From NCBI GenBank assembly GCA_900321945.1, contig ONXY01000553.1:1-13160 (forward strand): 13,160 nt of DNA, read 5' to 3'. This DNA is from an uncultured Eubacteriales bacterium (GTDB taxonomy: Bacteria > Bacillota_A > Clostridia > Christensenellales > Aristaeellaceae). Below the pieces are notes generated by a model, which worked only from the letters and a program-made list of their open reading frames with translations, searched no databases and was not told where the DNA came from. The translations under genes were made by a program, and so were the position numbers. Shown here piece by piece: positions 6,553 through 13,160 of this stretch (position 1 is the first letter of the stretch; every line of letters starts with the position of its first letter).

Positions 6553-7413
6553 ATGCTGCTGGACGATTACCGTTTTGACGGGATGAAAAAGCTGAAGCTG
6601 AAGGAAATGCCGACGGACGCGGGCGAGTATCTTGTTCAGAAAAGCGAGCTGAACGACAGGACGAAGGAGAACATGATCCGCGCGGCCGCCCTTCAGGAAA
6701 CGCTTTACGCCGCGAAGCAGGAAGGGCTGATTTTCGCCCTGCAGGCCCGGGACGCGGCCGGAAAGGACAGCCTGATCAAAAAGGTTTTCGGCAGGCTGAA
6801 TCCGGCCGGCCTGGAGATCACCTCCTTCAAGGTGCCGAACAAAACGGATCTGGCCCACGATTATATGTGGCGGATCAACCGCGCCCTGCCGGAGCGGGGA
6901 TCCATCGGGGTGTTCAACCGCAGCCACTATGAGGACGTCCTGGTGGTACAGGTGCATCAGATGCAGAAGGATTACGTTCTGGCGCCGCGCTGCCTGACGG
7001 AGGATTTCTTCGAGCGCCGGTACCGCCAGCTGAACAACTGGGAGGAATACCTCTGGGAGAACGGCTACCGGATGGTGAAGGTGTTCCTGAACGTCTCGAG
7101 GGAGGAGCAGAAAAACCGCTTCATCGACCGGATGGAGCAGCCGGACAAGCACTGGAAGCTTTCCATGGGGGATATGCAGGAGCGGGCGCTCTGGGACGAA
7201 TACGACCGGGTGTTCGAGGAGTGCATCAACGCCACGGCCACGGAGCACGCTCCCTGGTATGTGCTGCCGGCGGACAACAAGTGGTTCACCCGATGCCTGA
7301 TGAGCGAGATCATCGTGCGGACGCTGGAGGAAATGAACCCCCTGTTCCCTCCGCTCGACGAGGAGGAGGCCGCGAAGATCCCCATGGTCAGGCAGGAGCT
7401 GGAAAACGATTAG
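6553..7413 (+). CDS. PPK2 family polyphosphate:nucleotide phosphotransferase
   Basis: A 286-residue cytoplasmic kinase of the PPK2 family, which moves phosphate between polyphosphate and nucleoside mono- or diphosphates, usually to regenerate ADP/ATP or GDP/GTP. The Walker A region is ARDAAGKDS (residues 65-73, Lys71), and the lid and Walker B region is FNRSHYEDVLVVQVH starting at F121. Two more family segments follow: KHWKLSMGDMQER, and APWYVLPADNKW toward the C-terminus. Length is normal for single-domain PPK2. Where most relatives have Gly at the first P-loop position, this one has Ala65. Whether it acts on AMP, ADP or both cannot be read from sequence. The gene has its own promoter and a strong terminator, so it is expressed alone. 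No ppk1 or ppx is nearby. Confidence 0.92.
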   Translation: MLLDDYRFDGMKKLKLKEMPTDAGEYLVQKSELNDRTKENMIRAAALQETLYAAKQEGLIFALQARDAAGKDSLIKKVFGRLNPAGLEITSFKVPNKTDLAHDYMWRINRALPERGSIGVFNRSHYEDVLVVQVHQMQKDYVLAPRCLTEDFFERRYRQLNNWEEYLWENGYRMVKVFLNVSREEQKNRFIDRMEQPDKHWKLSMGDMQERALWDEYDRVFEECINATATEHAPWYVLPADNKWFTRCLMSEIIVRTLEEMNPLFPPLDEEEAAKIPMVRQELEND

Positions 7414-7479
7414 AGGCGCGGCGCGGGAACCGGCCCTTTCCCGGACGGGAAGCCGGGAAGCGTACGCTGACAAATCCGG

Positions 7480-7517
7480 AAACGGGCGGGGGGATTCATT
7501 CCTTCGTCCGTTTTTTT
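7480..7517 (+). terminator. Intrinsic terminator after the PPK2 gene
   Basis: A 15-bp stem, including several G-U pairs, forms between 7480-7494 and 7499-7513 around the loop TTCA. Seven T at 7511-7517 close and follow it. It lies 66 bases after the PPK2 stop. The stretch 7414-7479 before it holds only short GC-rich repeats, including a 10-bp palindrome at 7459-7468. Confidence 0.85.
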
Positions 7518-7557
7518 CATGTTTCCGGGCGGTGAGGCCGCCGGACGGCCGCGCTTT

Positions 7558-7573
7558 CCCGCGGCTCCGCGGG
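7558..7573 (+). repeat. Short perfect inverted repeat just upstream of the ECF operon promoter
   Basis: CCCGCGG (7558-7564) and CCGCGGG (7567-7573) flank CT. It lies 17 bases ahead of the -35 element, in the otherwise featureless GC-rich stretch 7518-7590 of the 322-base gap between the PPK2 and ECF genes. It may be a regulator site or simply a GC-rich repeat. Confidence 0.4.
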
Positions 7574-7590
7574 GGCGGGGAAATCATCGC

Positions 7591-7618
7591 TTTACTTTCC
7601 GGCAAATCCATGTATAAT
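7591..7618 (+). promoter_or_regulatory. Promoter of the ECF-coaX-hom-tmk operon
   Basis: A consensus TATAAT at 7613-7618 is preceded by TTTACT at 7591-7596, a weaker -35 element, with a 16-base spacer. Transcription would begin near 7625, leaving a leader of about 110 bases before the first start codon. No other promoter-like sequence was found up to the terminator at 11759. Confidence 0.78.
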
Positions 7619-7735
7619 AAAGCCGTTCCGGGCTTTCACGCCGGGAGCTTCGGCCCCGGACGGACAACGAAAGAACGGAGGACGGCATATTCATATCGAC
7701 GGGCATCCCTTTGCGGAGCCTGAACGGAGGGTAAA
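7619..7735 (+). promoter_or_regulatory. Structured 5' leader of the ECF-coaX-hom-tmk operon, possible regulatory RNA
   Basis: Two hairpins are visible: 7619-7624 with 7631-7636 (AAAGCC/GGCTTT, loop GTTCCG), and 7641-7648 with 7653-7659 (a UUCG tetraloop on a GC stem with one bulged A). The sequence GAACGGAGG occurs twice, at 7673-7681 and at 7722-7730; the second is the ribosome binding site of the first gene. CCGTTC in and beside the first loop (7623-7628) is complementary to GAACGG of both copies. No known riboswitch class is recognised. If transcription starts at about 7625, the first hairpin would be incomplete, which weakens the idea. Confidence 0.35.
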
Positions 7736-8350
7736 ATGGAAAAGAATCGCACAAAGGTATCCCGGATGACGCTGCTGGCCATGCTGGTGGCGGTTTTGGT
7801 TGTTCTGGCGTTTGTCAACATTCCCATGCCCGCGGGGCTGTCCATCACCTTCAACATGATTCCCGTGGCGGTTGCGGCCATGGCCATGGGAATTCCCGGG
7901 GGAATCATCGTGGGCGGAGCCTTCGGGCTGATCAGCTTTCTGCAGTGCTACGGGATCTGCGGCGTCAGCGGAATGGGCGTGGCCCTGGTCACCGCGAACC
8001 CGTCTTTCTCCTTCGCCTGTCTGATGTTCGTTCAGCGGTTTGTGTCCCGGGTGCTGGTCGGGGTGCTGGCTGCGCTGGTTTTCCGGGGCATGAAAAAGAC
8101 GGGGGCCCCGATGTATATAAAGGGAGTCGCGACCGGGTTTTCGGCCGCCTTCTTCAACACCCTGTTCTTTATGACCCTGCTGGTGCTGCTGTTCGGGCAG
8201 ACGGAATTTATGCGGGACCAGATGGCCGGCCGGAGCGTCGCGGCGTATCTTGTGGCGTCCGTGGGGATCAACGCGGTGGTTGAAATGATTGTTGCCGCGC
8301 TGGTGACCGGAGCCGCGGGCGTGGCGCTGAAAAAGGCGCGGATGATCTGA
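7736..8350 (+). CDS. ECF transporter S component, probably pantothenate-specific (PanT-like)
   Basis: A 204-residue membrane protein with about six hydrophobic segments, matching the substrate-binding S component of ECF vitamin transporters. Its first helix has the small-residue pattern LAMLVAVLVVLA used to dock on the shared EcfT unit. A conserved NMIPVAVAAMAMGIPGG stretch follows in the second helix and loop, as in folate/pantothenate-type S components. The EcfA, EcfA' and EcfT energising subunits are not in the window, so it would use a shared module. Specificity is inferred from the next gene, coaX, which phosphorylates pantothenate; uptake and trapping of the vitamin would then be encoded together. 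Folate or another vitamin cannot be excluded by sequence alone. GGAGG at 7726-7730 precedes the ATG by 5 bases. Confidence 0.85.
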   Translation: MEKNRTKVSRMTLLAMLVAVLVVLAFVNIPMPAGLSITFNMIPVAVAAMAMGIPGGIIVGGAFGLISFLQCYGICGVSGMGVALVTANPSFSFACLMFVQRFVSRVLVGVLAALVFRGMKKTGAPMYIKGVATGFSAAFFNTLFFMTLLVLLFGQTEFMRDQMAGRSVAAYLVASVGINAVVEMIVAALVTGAAGVALKKARMI

Positions 8351-8406
8351 TTCCCGGCGGCGTTTTCCGGGGAAAAGGCTTCCCGGGAGGAAAGGAGTTT
8401 TCCGAA

Positions 8407-9186
8407 ATGATCCTGACCATGGACGTGGGAAACACCAACATCAAAACGGCCCTCTTTGAGGGGAAAGAGATGTTCAAGTACTGGCGCATGTCCACGAACA
8501 TCCATTCCACCTCGGACGAATACGGCATCCGGCTGTCCTCCATGTTCCGTCATGAGGACGTTCCGGTTTCCGCGGTGGAGGGGATCGTCGTGTCCAGCGT
8601 GGTGCCGACGATCAATTTCACGATCGAGCACATGCTGCAGAATTATTTCGGGTGTACGCCGCTTTTCGTGGCGCCGGGGGTGAAGACGGGGATCAACATC
8701 AAATATGAAAATCCCCGCGAGCTGGGCAGCGACCGGATCGCCAACGCGGTGGCGGCCTATGAGGAATACGGCGGGCCCTGCATTTTCATCGACTTCGGAA
8801 CCGCCACCACCTTCGGCGTGGTGGACGAGGGAGGAAGCTTCCTCGGAGGTCTGATCTGCCCGGGCATCAAGCTCAGCAGCGAGGCCCTGGTCACGGGGAC
8901 GGCGAAACTGCCGCGGTTCGAGTTCGTCCGCCCGGACACGGTGATCGGCCGGACGACCCTGACCAACCTGCAGAGCGGCATGTACTACGGCTATGTGGGC
9001 CTGGTGAAGAACATCGTCCGGAAGATCAAGCAGGAGCTGGGCCGGGAGGCTTACGTGGTGGCGACCGGCGGCATGGCGCTGATGGTCGCGGAGGAGAGCC
9101 GGGCGATCGACAAGCTGGACGGACTGCTGACCCTGAAGGGGCTCAGGCTGATATACGAGCGGAATCGGACGGAAGGAGAGAAGTGA
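8407..9186 (+). CDS. coaX: Type III pantothenate kinase
   Basis: A 259-residue cytoplasmic enzyme that phosphorylates pantothenate to 4'-phosphopantothenate, the first step of CoA synthesis. Type III kinases are insensitive to CoA feedback and need a monovalent cation such as potassium. The ASKHA-fold motifs are all present: DVGNTNIK at residues 6-13 (phosphate 1), ELGSDRIAN from E105 with the expected catalytic Asp109, and IDFGTATTF at 128-136 (phosphate 2). Length is typical. AAAGGAG at 8391-8397 lies 9 bases ahead of the ATG. It follows the ECF S component by 56 bases and is followed at once by hom; the coaX stop overlaps a possible GTG for hom. Confidence 0.95.
   Translation: MILTMDVGNTNIKTALFEGKEMFKYWRMSTNIHSTSDEYGIRLSSMFRHEDVPVSAVEGIVVSSVVPTINFTIEHMLQNYFGCTPLFVAPGVKTGINIKYENPRELGSDRIANAVAAYEEYGGPCIFIDFGTATTFGVVDEGGSFLGGLICPGIKLSSEALVTGTAKLPRFEFVRPDTVIGRTTLTNLQSGMYYGYVGLVKNIVRKIKQELGREAYVVATGGMALMVAEESRAIDKLDGLLTLKGLRLIYERNRTEGEK
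9171..9178 (+). promoter_or_regulatory. Ribosome binding site of hom, inside the end of coaX
   Basis: GGAAGGAG ends 4 bases before a GTG at 9183 and 10 bases before ATG at 9189. Four bases is too close for efficient initiation, so ATG 9189 is preferred. The two candidate starts differ by only two residues. Confidence 0.55.
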
Positions 9187-9188
9187 TC

Positions 9189-10451
9189 ATGCGGGAAGCG
9201 GTACTGGGCCTGCTGGGGCTGGGCAATATCGGAGGCGGCGTCTGGGATCTGATCCGGACGTACGGCGCCGAGGTGGAAAAGCGGACGGGGATCCGTCTGC
9301 GGGTCAAGAAGGCGCTTGTTCTGGACAAAAAGATCCACGGCGGTCACGAGGTGCCGGAGGAAGTGCTGACCACCGATAAAAACGATATTCTGGAGGATCC
9401 GGAGATTCAGATCGTCTGCGAGTTTCTCGGAGGCGAGCAGCCGGCGGCGTCCATGATGCTCCGGGCCCTGGAGAACGGAAAGACCGTGGTGACGGCCAAC
9501 AAGATGGCTCTCTGCCTTCATCTGGACGAACTGCGGGAAATGTCCCGCAAAACCGGCGCGGGGCTGTATTTTGAAGCCAGCGTGGGCGGCGCCATTCCGG
9601 TCATCAACGCGCTGCAGAGCCCCCTGATCGCGAATCATATCGAGCAGGTGATGGGCATCGTCAACGGCACCACCAACTACATCCTGACGCGAATGGCGGC
9701 GGAGGGCGCGGAATATGAGACCATCCTGAAGGACGCCCAGCGCCTGGGACTGGCGGAGCCCAATCCCGCCGCGGACGTGGAGGGCATGGACGCGGCGTAC
9801 AAGCTGAGCATCATGGGCTCCCTGGCGTTCCACAGCCGGGTCCGCGTGGAGGATGTCTACCGGGAGGGCATTACGAACGTTTCCGCCGAGGACATCGCTT
9901 TCGGCCGGGAGATGGGCTACGTGCTGAAGCTGCTGGCCATCGGAAAGGACAACGGCGATTCCATCGAGGCCCGGGTGCATCCGGCCTTCCTGCCGGCGGA
10001 TCATCCGCTGGCCCGGGTGGACGGCTCCCTGAACGCGGTGTTCCTCTACGGGCATTCCTTTAAGGATATGATGCTGGAGGGCCGCGGCGCCGGGGACGCG
10101 CCCACGGCGAGCGCCATCGTCGGGGACGTGATCCAGGCGGTGCAGAACACGGCGCATCCCATGGCTTACCTGCGGGAGGATCCGCTTCCCGTGGCGGACG
10201 ACTGGCAGAGCAAGTACTTTATCCGCATGAAGGCAAAGGACGCCCCCGGCGTGCTGGCCGAGGTGACGGGCCTGCTGGCGGGCGAGGGTATTTCCGTCTC
10301 CGCCATGATGCAGAAGGGCGCCGCTCCCGGAGGAAAGGCGACGCTGATCGTCATCACACACATCGCGCCGGAGAAGGCGGTGCAGCGCGTGGTGAAGGCC
10401 CTGAACCCTGAAATCTGCAAGGTGGAAAACGTCATTCGTGTGGAAGGATAA
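9189..10451 (+). CDS. hom: Homoserine dehydrogenase with C-terminal ACT domain
   Basis: A 420-residue cytoplasmic enzyme that reduces aspartate-4-semialdehyde to homoserine with NAD(P)H, the branch point toward threonine and methionine. Domain order: the NAD(P)-binding fold with GLLGLGNIGGG at 7-17 and TANK (Lys105); the catalytic domain with MGIVNGTTNYI and EGMDAAYKL, giving Asp201 and Lys205, the pair expected for acid-base chemistry; then an ACT domain from about residue 342 (KYFIRMKAKDAPGVLAEV), which usually mediates threonine feedback. It resembles Bacillus Hom throughout, including the RVEG C-terminus. Neither thrB, thrC nor an aspartate kinase is next to it; instead it sits between coaX and the HAD-tmk fusion. 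An upstream GTG at 9183 would add two residues. Confidence 0.95.
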   Translation: MREAVLGLLGLGNIGGGVWDLIRTYGAEVEKRTGIRLRVKKALVLDKKIHGGHEVPEEVLTTDKNDILEDPEIQIVCEFLGGEQPAASMMLRALENGKTVVTANKMALCLHLDELREMSRKTGAGLYFEASVGGAIPVINALQSPLIANHIEQVMGIVNGTTNYILTRMAAEGAEYETILKDAQRLGLAEPNPAADVEGMDAAYKLSIMGSLAFHSRVRVEDVYREGITNVSAEDIAFGREMGYVLKLLAIGKDNGDSIEARVHPAFLPADHPLARVDGSLNAVFLYGHSFKDMMLEGRGAGDAPTASAIVGDVIQAVQNTAHPMAYLREDPLPVADDWQSKYFIRMKAKDAPGVLAEVTGLLAGEGISVSAMMQKGAAPGGKATLIVITHIAPEKAVQRVVKALNPEICKVENVIRVEG

Positions 10452-10452
10452 G

Positions 10453-11745
10453 ATGAGCGGACGCTGGGTGTTTTTTGATCTGGACGGAACGCTGACCCGT
10501 TCCGAGGAAGGGATCTGGAACTGCGCGCGGTACGCGGCGGAACGGATGGGATTTCCCGCCCCGGACGGGGAGATCCTGAGAAAATGGATCGGCCCGCCCC
10601 TGGTCTGGTCATTCCGCGAGCTGATGGGCATGACGGAGGAGCAGGCGCTGCGGGCGCAGGAGTTCTACAGGGAACGTTACAACGCCGTCGGAAAATATGA
10701 AAACCGGGTTTATCCCGGCGTGCGGAACATGCTCCGGACGCTGCGCGCGAACGGGGTTCATACAGGAATCGTGACCGGGAAGCCGGAACCCTTCACGCGG
10801 GATATTCTGGATTATTTCGGCCTGACGAAGTTTTTTGAGCGCATGTCCTGCGCCACGGACGGGCACGCGGAAAAGGACCGGCTGATCCGCGCCGTCCTGC
10901 CGGAGGAACCGGCGGAGGTCTGGATCGTCGGCGACCGGTGCTACGATATGGAAGGCGGGGTTCGGACCGGGATCCATACGCTGGGCGCGGCCTGGGGCTA
11001 CGGAAGCGAGGAGGAGCTGCTGGAGGCCGGGGCGGAGCGGATCGCCCGCAGCGCGGCGGAGACGGCGGAGATCCTCTGTCCCGGCGCCGGGACCCCCGAA
11101 GGCGCGTTCCTCAGCATGGAAGGCCTGGACGGCTCGGGAAAGAGCACGCAGATCCGCCTGCTGACGGAGAGACTGGAGAAGTATGGCTTTGAGGTGGTTC
11201 ATTCCCGGGAGCCGGGCGGGACGCCCATCGGGGAAAAGATCCGGGAGATTCTTCTGAGCCGGGAAAATGCGGAAATGACCGATATCACGGAGGCGCTTCT
11301 GTACGCGGCGGGCCGGGCCCAGCACGTCCGGGAGGTGATCCGCCCCGCCGTGGCGGCGGGAAAGGTGCTCCTCTGCGACCGGTTCCTTGATTCCTCCGTG
11401 GCCTATCAGGGCGGAGGACGGCGGCTGGGCGTGGACGAGGTGCTGGCGGTCAACGCGCCGGCGGTGGACGGGACGCTTCCACTCGTCACGGTGTATCTGG
11501 ATCTGGATCACCGCGCGAGCCTGAGCCGGCGCAGCGCGGCCAGCGAGCTGGACCGGATGGAGATGGAGAAGGAAGAATTCCACGCCCGGGTCGAGGAAGG
11601 CTACCACGCCCTGATCGCCCGGGATCCGGACCGGTATGTGGTGGTGGACGCCCGGGGCGGCCGGGAGGAGATTGCGGAGCAGATCGGCTCGGCCGTGCTG
11701 GAGAAGCTTTTCGCCGCCGAGGAGAAGGACCCGCGCGTCGGATAA
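10453..11745 (+). CDS. tmk: Fusion protein: HAD phosphatase (5'-nucleotidase-like) plus thymidylate kinase
   Basis: A 430-residue single ORF with two complete enzymes. Residues 1-208 are a HAD subfamily IA phosphatase with all four motifs: DLDGT at 9-13, Thr108, Lys141, and GDRCYD with Asp161 and Asp165. Its IGPPLVWSFRELMG and AWGYGSEEELLEAGAE segments resemble the 5'-nucleotidase or phosphoglycolate-phosphatase-like branch. A short Pro/Gly linker (209-217) leads to a full thymidylate kinase: P-loop GLDGSGKST at 224-232, DRF at 309-311, and a lid with RRSAASELDRME at 359-370, the bacterial type with basic lid residues. This half makes dTDP from dTMP. No in-frame start or binding site precedes the kinase half, so separate translation is unlikely. 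The ATG is one base after the hom stop; GGAAGG at 10442-10447 is 5 bases ahead. A GTG at 10438 is disfavoured. Confidence 0.93.
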   Translation: MSGRWVFFDLDGTLTRSEEGIWNCARYAAERMGFPAPDGEILRKWIGPPLVWSFRELMGMTEEQALRAQEFYRERYNAVGKYENRVYPGVRNMLRTLRANGVHTGIVTGKPEPFTRDILDYFGLTKFFERMSCATDGHAEKDRLIRAVLPEEPAEVWIVGDRCYDMEGGVRTGIHTLGAAWGYGSEEELLEAGAERIARSAAETAEILCPGAGTPEGAFLSMEGLDGSGKSTQIRLLTERLEKYGFEVVHSREPGGTPIGEKIREILLSRENAEMTDITEALLYAAGRAQHVREVIRPAVAAGKVLLCDRFLDSSVAYQGGGRRLGVDEVLAVNAPAVDGTLPLVTVYLDLDHRASLSRRSAASELDRMEMEKEEFHARVEEGYHALIARDPDRYVVVDARGGREEIAEQIGSAVLEKLFAAEEKDPRVG

Positions 11746-12936
<1,191 letters not shown>

Positions 12937-12951
12937 CCCCAATCCTTGGGG
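12937..12951 (+). repeat. Small inverted repeat directly after the mnmA stop
   Basis: CCCCAA (12937-12942) and TTGGGG (12946-12951) flank TCC, immediately after the TAA. An A-run rather than a T-run follows, so it does not act as a + strand terminator; the true terminator is 24 bases further on. It may pause or protect the 3' end. Confidence 0.4.
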
Positions 12952-12974
12952 AAAAACCCGAACGTTTTCAAAGC

Positions 12975-13019
12975 GAGGAGGGTCAACGTCCGGAAGCGTT
13001 GATTTTCCTCACTTTTTTT
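12975..13019 (+). terminator. Intrinsic terminator after mnmA
   Basis: A 14-bp stem with three central G-U pairs forms between 12975-12988 and 12997-13010, around an 8-base loop. Seven T at 13013-13019 follow. It ends the mnmA transcript just before the strong downstream promoter. Confidence 0.88.
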
Positions 13020-13070
13020 GAAATTTTTTTTGAAAAAACGCTTGACAGGGGAAAAGAAATTTGTTATTCT
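13012..13070 (+). promoter_or_regulatory. Strong promoter with A/T-rich upstream element, rRNA-operon-like
   Basis: TTGACA at 13042-13047 is a perfect -35; TATTCT at 13065-13070 is the -10, with a 17-base spacer and TG at 13062-13063 giving an extended -10. Bases 13013-13038 are almost all A and T in phased runs, as in UP elements that boost rRNA promoters, and stand out sharply against the GC-rich surroundings. Part of this tract also serves as the T-run of the mnmA terminator. Start of transcription would be near 13077. Confidence 0.82.
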
Positions 13071-13160
13071 CTACAAGCTCGCTCGCGAGGGGGTCCGGAA
13101 GGGCCGCCGGGCGGGGGAGCGGACCGAACCTTGAAAACGATACAGAAACGAGAAACGCGC
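13071..13160 (+). promoter_or_regulatory. Transcript leader, probably of an rRNA operon, cut off by the window end
   Basis: No ORF begins here. The leader carries an inverted repeat GGTCCG (13092-13097) with CGGACC (13120-13125) around a G-rich loop. CCTTGAAAAC follows at 13129-13138. That last element resembles the boxA-type CTTTGAAAACT sequence found in leaders and spacers of Firmicute rRNA operons. With the promoter just upstream, a 16S rRNA gene is the likely next feature, but none of it is in the window. Confidence 0.6.

Noticed and set aside
7532..7723. 63-codon open frame in the gap before the ECF gene
   Set aside because: It spans the operon promoter and both leader hairpins, has no binding site, and its composition is that of random GC-rich sequence.
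7619..7735. A known riboswitch (THF, cobalamin, TPP or pan-motif) in the ECF operon leader
   Set aside because: None of the conserved cores I know for these classes is present. Only simple hairpins and the repeated Shine-Dalgarno sequence are visible.
10438..10452. GTG at 10438 as the start of the HAD-Tmk protein
   Set aside because: It would overlap hom by 14 bases. ATG at 10453 has GGAAGG at the right distance, and its N-terminus leads directly into the DLDGT strand.
11092..11120. Separate translation of thymidylate kinase from an internal start
   Set aside because: No ATG, GTG or TTG in frame precedes the kinase domain near its boundary; the first Met (residue 222) lies within the first strand, two residues before the P-loop, and has no binding site.

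Overview
The window comes from a GC-rich (about 60% G+C by eye) Gram-positive bacterium, most likely one of the Clostridia in the broad sense. The grounds are strong AGGAGG-type ribosome binding sites, sigma-A style promoters, the pyrimidine-nucleoside phosphorylase and type III pantothenate kinase families, an ECF-type vitamin S component and an AzlCD exporter. I cannot fix the genus; a gut or rumen Christensenellales-type lineage is a guess. Every supported gene is on the + strand, and I see no mobile element, CRISPR array or tRNA.

Layout. (1) 1-1458 is the 3' end of a galactoside/sugar ABC transporter operon: the tail of the mglA-type ATPase, a complete mglC-type permease, and an 82-residue Glu/Lys/Arg-rich membrane-anchored protein that starts one base after the permease stop. 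(2) 1542-2422 is a self-contained yebC unit with an extended -10 promoter and an intrinsic terminator. (3) 2439-6428 holds pdp, azlC, azlD, a LUD-domain protein and a secreted peptidoglycan-binding-domain protein, possibly read together; no internal promoter or U-tract terminator was found. (4) 6490-7517 is a monocistronic PPK2-type polyphosphate kinase gene with its own promoter and terminator. (5) 7591-11787 is a four-gene operon with a structured leader: an ECF S component (probably for pantothenate), coaX, hom, and one ORF that fuses a HAD phosphatase to thymidylate kinase. It closes with a clear terminator. (6) 11827-13019 is mnmA, which starts with TTG, and its terminator. (7) 13012-13160 is a strong A/T-flanked promoter and a leader that looks like the start of an rRNA operon; the window ends before any rRNA gene.

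How the genes fit together. Most are housekeeping or nutrient-handling functions: sugar uptake, nucleoside salvage, branched-chain amino acid export, polyphosphate/nucleotide phosphotransfer, pantothenate uptake and its first phosphorylation toward CoA, aspartate-family amino acid synthesis, dTTP supply and tRNA wobble thiolation. The item most worth following is the in-frame HAD-Tmk fusion with all catalytic motifs of both halves intact. Next are the duplicated Shine-Dalgarno sequence and complementary hairpin loop in the leader of the vitamin-transporter operon, and the small charged-helix membrane protein attached to the mgl operon.
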